From: Verrucomicrobiia bacterium
GTDB taxonomy: Bacteria > Verrucomicrobiota > Verrucomicrobiia > Palsa-1439
Assembly (NCBI GenBank): GCA_022072455.1
Contig: JAJVHY010000011.1
Coordinates: 1-64,000, forward strand
Reading direction: 5' to 3'
Length of the DNA stretch: 64,000 bases
Shown here piece by piece: positions 61,854 to 64,000 of the stretch. Under the pieces are notes generated by a model. That model had not been told where the DNA came from and ran no database searches. It saw only the letters and a list, made by a program, of their open reading frames with translations. The first letter of the stretch is position 1. Every line of letters begins with the position of its first letter. Both the position numbers and the translations under genes were made by a program.

Positions 61854-62167
61854 TACTTCCCTAGGGCGAGTCCAAACACGACCGCGGCCACCAAACTCAA
61901 GACCGTCACCAAACCCGCCGGCATGAACTTCCGTCCCTTCGCAAAACGAATTCCCATCACGACCAACAAGGCGACCGCCAGCCCAAAGGCCACCTTCAGG
62001 CCAATTCGGTCACCGTGCCACATGTAAAAACCACAGGCGATCAACGCCAGGCCGAAAACCAATCCCGCGACCAACGACGGCGCACTGCGCGCTTTGCGGT
62101 ACCCGAGCAAGCCCCCCGCCAACACCAACAACCCATAGACGATCGCCACTGCTGCTTCATTTTGCAT
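61853..62167 (-). CDS. TMEM14-like small membrane protein
   Basis: A 104-aa protein with four hydrophobic segments. GYRKARSAPSLVAG near 22-35 is the TMEM14/UPF0136 signature, and MGIRFAKGRKFMPAGL holds the basic loop. In eukaryotes relatives carry fatty acids or porphyrins; the bacterial function is unknown. It is translationally coupled to the helicase gene. Confidence 0.8.
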   Translation of the reverse strand: MQNEAAVAIVYGLLVLAGGLLGYRKARSAPSLVAGLVFGLALIACGFYMWHGDRIGLKVAFGLAVALLVVMGIRFAKGRKFMPAGLVTVLSLVAAVVFGLALGK

Positions 62168-62298
62168 GGCCGTACCCTACCCGAAACGGCCGGCTATTGT
62201 CCAGTTACCGTCGGCGTGATCGAATTCCTTGTTTCCATGCTTGAATCCCAACGAATTCAGCCCTATAAAGCTTGCTGTCGCGTAACCAAGGAGCCGCC

Positions 62299-63240
62299 AT
62301 GAGAAATAGTTTAATAATCACCCTCGCCGCTGCCGCGTTTTTCAACACCACCGTCACTTGGTCTCAATTACCACCACCCACCACCGGCATTGCCGCCACG
62401 CAATTCCGCCGCACGGTTGATCCCTCCGATCGGTCCGCCTCCGGCAGCGCCACCTTTCGCATCAACGGCGCCAAGCAAACGGCCACTGTCGAAATCAAGG
62501 GCTTGGGCGAAACCGATTTTGCTGTCTTCGTCGGCGACACCCCGCAGCCGGACGACGAATCCCTGATTGAAATCGTTTCCCCCCTCGATCGCACCAATGA
62601 AAAAACCGGCACCTGGGCCCGCAAATTTGCCTCCAGCAACGGCAGCGCGCCACTCGAATTCCCCGTTGATAGCCTGAGCGACCTAAGCGGCGGCATCATT
62701 CTGATTGGCCGGGCTGATGACCAACTCCTGCTCGAAGGCGTCACAAACATCGTCAATGGCGTGACCAATATCATCGTGGGCATCCCATTGTTCCTGACCG
62801 AAACCAACACGGTCGGGGCCGTTCTCTGGGCGCCGATTCCCGACTTGGTGGTCGCCCCGTCCGTGCTGTCATCCTCCGCCAAAGCCAAGATGGTCTTGCC
62901 GGCACCGCCCGCAGCCAGTCCCAAAGCCAAAGGCACTCTCAAGTCCAAGTTTAATGCCGTCACCGGCCAATCCATCATTGAAATTCGCGCCAGTGGTTTG
63001 CTGCGTGGTCAAACCTACAACGTGCTCATTGGCGATTCCACCAACCAACCTCCGGCCCTCTTGATTCCGGCAGGCGAAATGACGCCGAACAAATCCGGCT
63101 CGCAGATGACTTATGTCCGTGATACGGCCTACGGTGACCCCTTACCGCAACAAGTCCGCAACATCACCGACCTCTCCGGTCGCCGGCTGGATATCCGGGA
63201 CAACTTCGGCAACATCCACCTGTCCGTCGTCATCCCATAA
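62299..63240 (+). CDS. Secreted protein of two similar domains, function unknown
   Basis: A 313-aa protein with a signal peptide (ends TVTWSQ near 25). Two comparable beta-rich domains are visible. The first has ATFRINGAKQTATVEIKGLGETDFAVFVGD, the second GTLKSKFNAVTGQSIIEIRASGLLRGQTYNVLIGD (each read in parts), joined by a Pro/Ala/Lys-rich linker near 205-225. No catalytic residues are recognisable. It has an AAGGAG ribosome site before ATG 62299 and is followed by a terminator, so it is a single-gene unit. Confidence 0.72.
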   Translation: MRNSLIITLAAAAFFNTTVTWSQLPPPTTGIAATQFRRTVDPSDRSASGSATFRINGAKQTATVEIKGLGETDFAVFVGDTPQPDDESLIEIVSPLDRTNEKTGTWARKFASSNGSAPLEFPVDSLSDLSGGIILIGRADDQLLLEGVTNIVNGVTNIIVGIPLFLTETNTVGAVLWAPIPDLVVAPSVLSSSAKAKMVLPAPPAASPKAKGTLKSKFNAVTGQSIIEIRASGLLRGQTYNVLIGDSTNQPPALLIPAGEMTPNKSGSQMTYVRDTAYGDPLPQQVRNITDLSGRRLDIRDNFGNIHLSVVIP

Positions 63241-63258
63241 ATCACTCAAAAGCAACAG

Positions 63259-63290
63259 GGCCGACCGGTCACCCGGTCGGCCTTGTTGTT
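63259..63290 (+). terminator. Rho-independent terminator after the secreted protein
   Basis: GGCCGACCGG and CCGGTCGGCC form a perfect 10-bp stem with loop TCAC (63259-63282), followed by TTGTTGTTTTC. It lies between this gene and the convergent hisA, and may serve both strands. Confidence 0.8.
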
Positions 63291-63296
63291 TTCGGT

Positions 63297-64000
63297 CTAC
63301 GTCACCTGGCGCAAATCCACTCGCCCGTCATACAACGCCTTACCGACAATGACGCCCGTCAGATTCCGGTGTTTCTCGGCGAGCCGCTGCAATGTCTGGA
63401 TGTGCCCGGCATTGCCGACACCACCGCTCGCGATGACAAAACAGCTTACCGCATCGCACAACCCGGTCGTGGCGGCGTAGTTCGGGCCCGTCAACATTCC
63501 GTCCGTCGAAACGTCAGTGAAAATTATGTGTTTCACTCCCAGCCGGTCGATCTGCCGGCCGAACTCAAGCGCCGTCAACCCGGTCTTCTCCGTCCAACCT
63601 TTCACCGCGACAAATCCGTCCCGCGCATCAATTCCAACCGCCACATGCACACCAAACGCCCTGGCCAGATCCGCGACAAACTCCGGCGACTCACACGCCT
63701 TCGTGCCGACCACGCACCGGGTGACACCCATCGCCAACGCCTCTTCCACCTGTCCGCGCGTCCGCATTCCGCCGCCGAGTTGCACCGGAATCTGAATCGC
63801 CTTCAAGATCGCCTGGACACACTCCCAATTCCGCGGCGTCCCCTCAAACGCGCCATCCAAATCCACCACGTGCAAAAAGCGCGCACCCTCGTCCTCCCAC
63901 CGGCGCGCCATTGCGACCGGATCGTCGCTATACGTCGTCTGCGCCTCCGCCGCTCCTTGCCGGAGCCGCACCACCTTGCCGCCGCGCAAATCAATGGCCG
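63297..64000 (-). CDS. hisA: Phosphoribosylformimino-AICAR isomerase (start cut by window)
   Basis: A TIM-barrel enzyme of histidine synthesis. The visible part begins AIDLRGGKVVRLRQG, so the first residues and the start codon lie beyond 64000. LHVVDLDGAF is the first half motif, QLGGGMRT the phosphate loop, and FTDVSTDGMLTGPN contains the catalytic Asp (with the earlier Asp of AIDLRGG). SGGVGN is the second phosphate site. The HisA versus HisF decision rests on AIDLRGGKVVRL and DVSTDG. Neighbouring his genes probably continue to the right. Confidence 0.92.
   Translation of the reverse strand, partial: AIDLRGGKVVRLRQGAAEAQTTYSDDPVAMARRWEDEGARFLHVVDLDGAFEGTPRNWECVQAILKAIQIPVQLGGGMRTRGQVEEALAMGVTRCVVGTKACESPEFVADLARAFGVHVAVGIDARDGFVAVKGWTEKTGLTALEFGRQIDRLGVKHIIFTDVSTDGMLTGPNYAATTGLCDAVSCFVIASGGVGNAGHIQTLQRLAEKHRNLTGVIVGKALYDGRVDLRQVT

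Noticed and set aside
60636-62027. 463-codon plus-strand frame over the helicase
   Set aside because: The minus-strand helicase has all seven SF1 motifs. The plus frame is Arg/Gln/His-rich and motif-free.
1-64000. tRNA or rRNA genes
   Set aside because: No T-loop/acceptor pairs or rRNA segments were noticed on either strand, although I had no covariance search available.

Overview
The window reads as a chromosomal segment of a Gram-negative bacterium with high G+C, most likely Verrucomicrobiota (this is inference). The pointers are a PEP-CTERM secreted protein, a partner that resembles a secreted family I associate with Verrucomicrobia, heparinase, Tat and prepilin machinery typical of that group, an NADH dehydrogenase operon whose NuoI carries an extra iron-sulfur tail, and palindromic repeats of the kind scattered through such genomes. 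No rRNA, tRNA or CRISPR array was seen.

Layout. 1-4265 is a low-G+C island (sampled 60-base rows about 42-48% against about 67% just after it) with three same-strand genes: a D12-class adenine DNA methyltransferase, a GHKL/Hsp90-like ATPase and an OLD/RecF-like ABC ATPase. This is the best candidate for an undescribed, possibly anti-phage, system. It is bounded by a degenerate 21-bp tandem repeat (4300-4462). 4545-11845 holds housekeeping and accessory genes: a GreA/GreB-like factor without its coiled coil, an ATP-grasp-like protein, MscS, a queE operon, an M14 peptidase, a GNAT, and an exported protein of 24-residue Cys repeats.

11981-27419 is one tightly packed run of 15 genes: nuoA-B-C-D-I-H-J-K-L-M-M-N (two NuoM, no NuoE/F/G), then aroE, a prepilin peptidase with an unusual insert, and aroC. 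NuoI is fused to a C-terminal Fe-S domain through a linker that contains a perfect 23-bp inverted repeat. 27426-36374 is mainly minus strand: acyl-CoA ligase, lipoprotein, rsmI, the PEP-CTERM pair, galT (plus strand), lepB and lepA.

36498-45867 is plus strand: an envelope-stress-like cluster (VWA protein, histidine kinase, DUF4139-like protein, response regulator), two tandem secreted thioredoxins, an M29 aminopeptidase, a Tat/Fe-S aldo-keto reductase and a YhbY-like protein. 45842-53225 holds an MFS transporter, an HMGL-like aldolase, a heparinase, and a rhomboid protease coupled to a membrane beta-propeller protein. 53227-56823 holds a PilB/GspE ATPase and a response regulator, separated by an intact ISKra4-like insertion sequence (54988-56430) with perfect 21-bp ends, a 9-bp target duplication and an A_AAA_AAC frameshift site. 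56988-64000 holds an NtrB/NtrC-type pair, a UvrD helicase, a TMEM14-like protein, a secreted protein and the start-truncated hisA.
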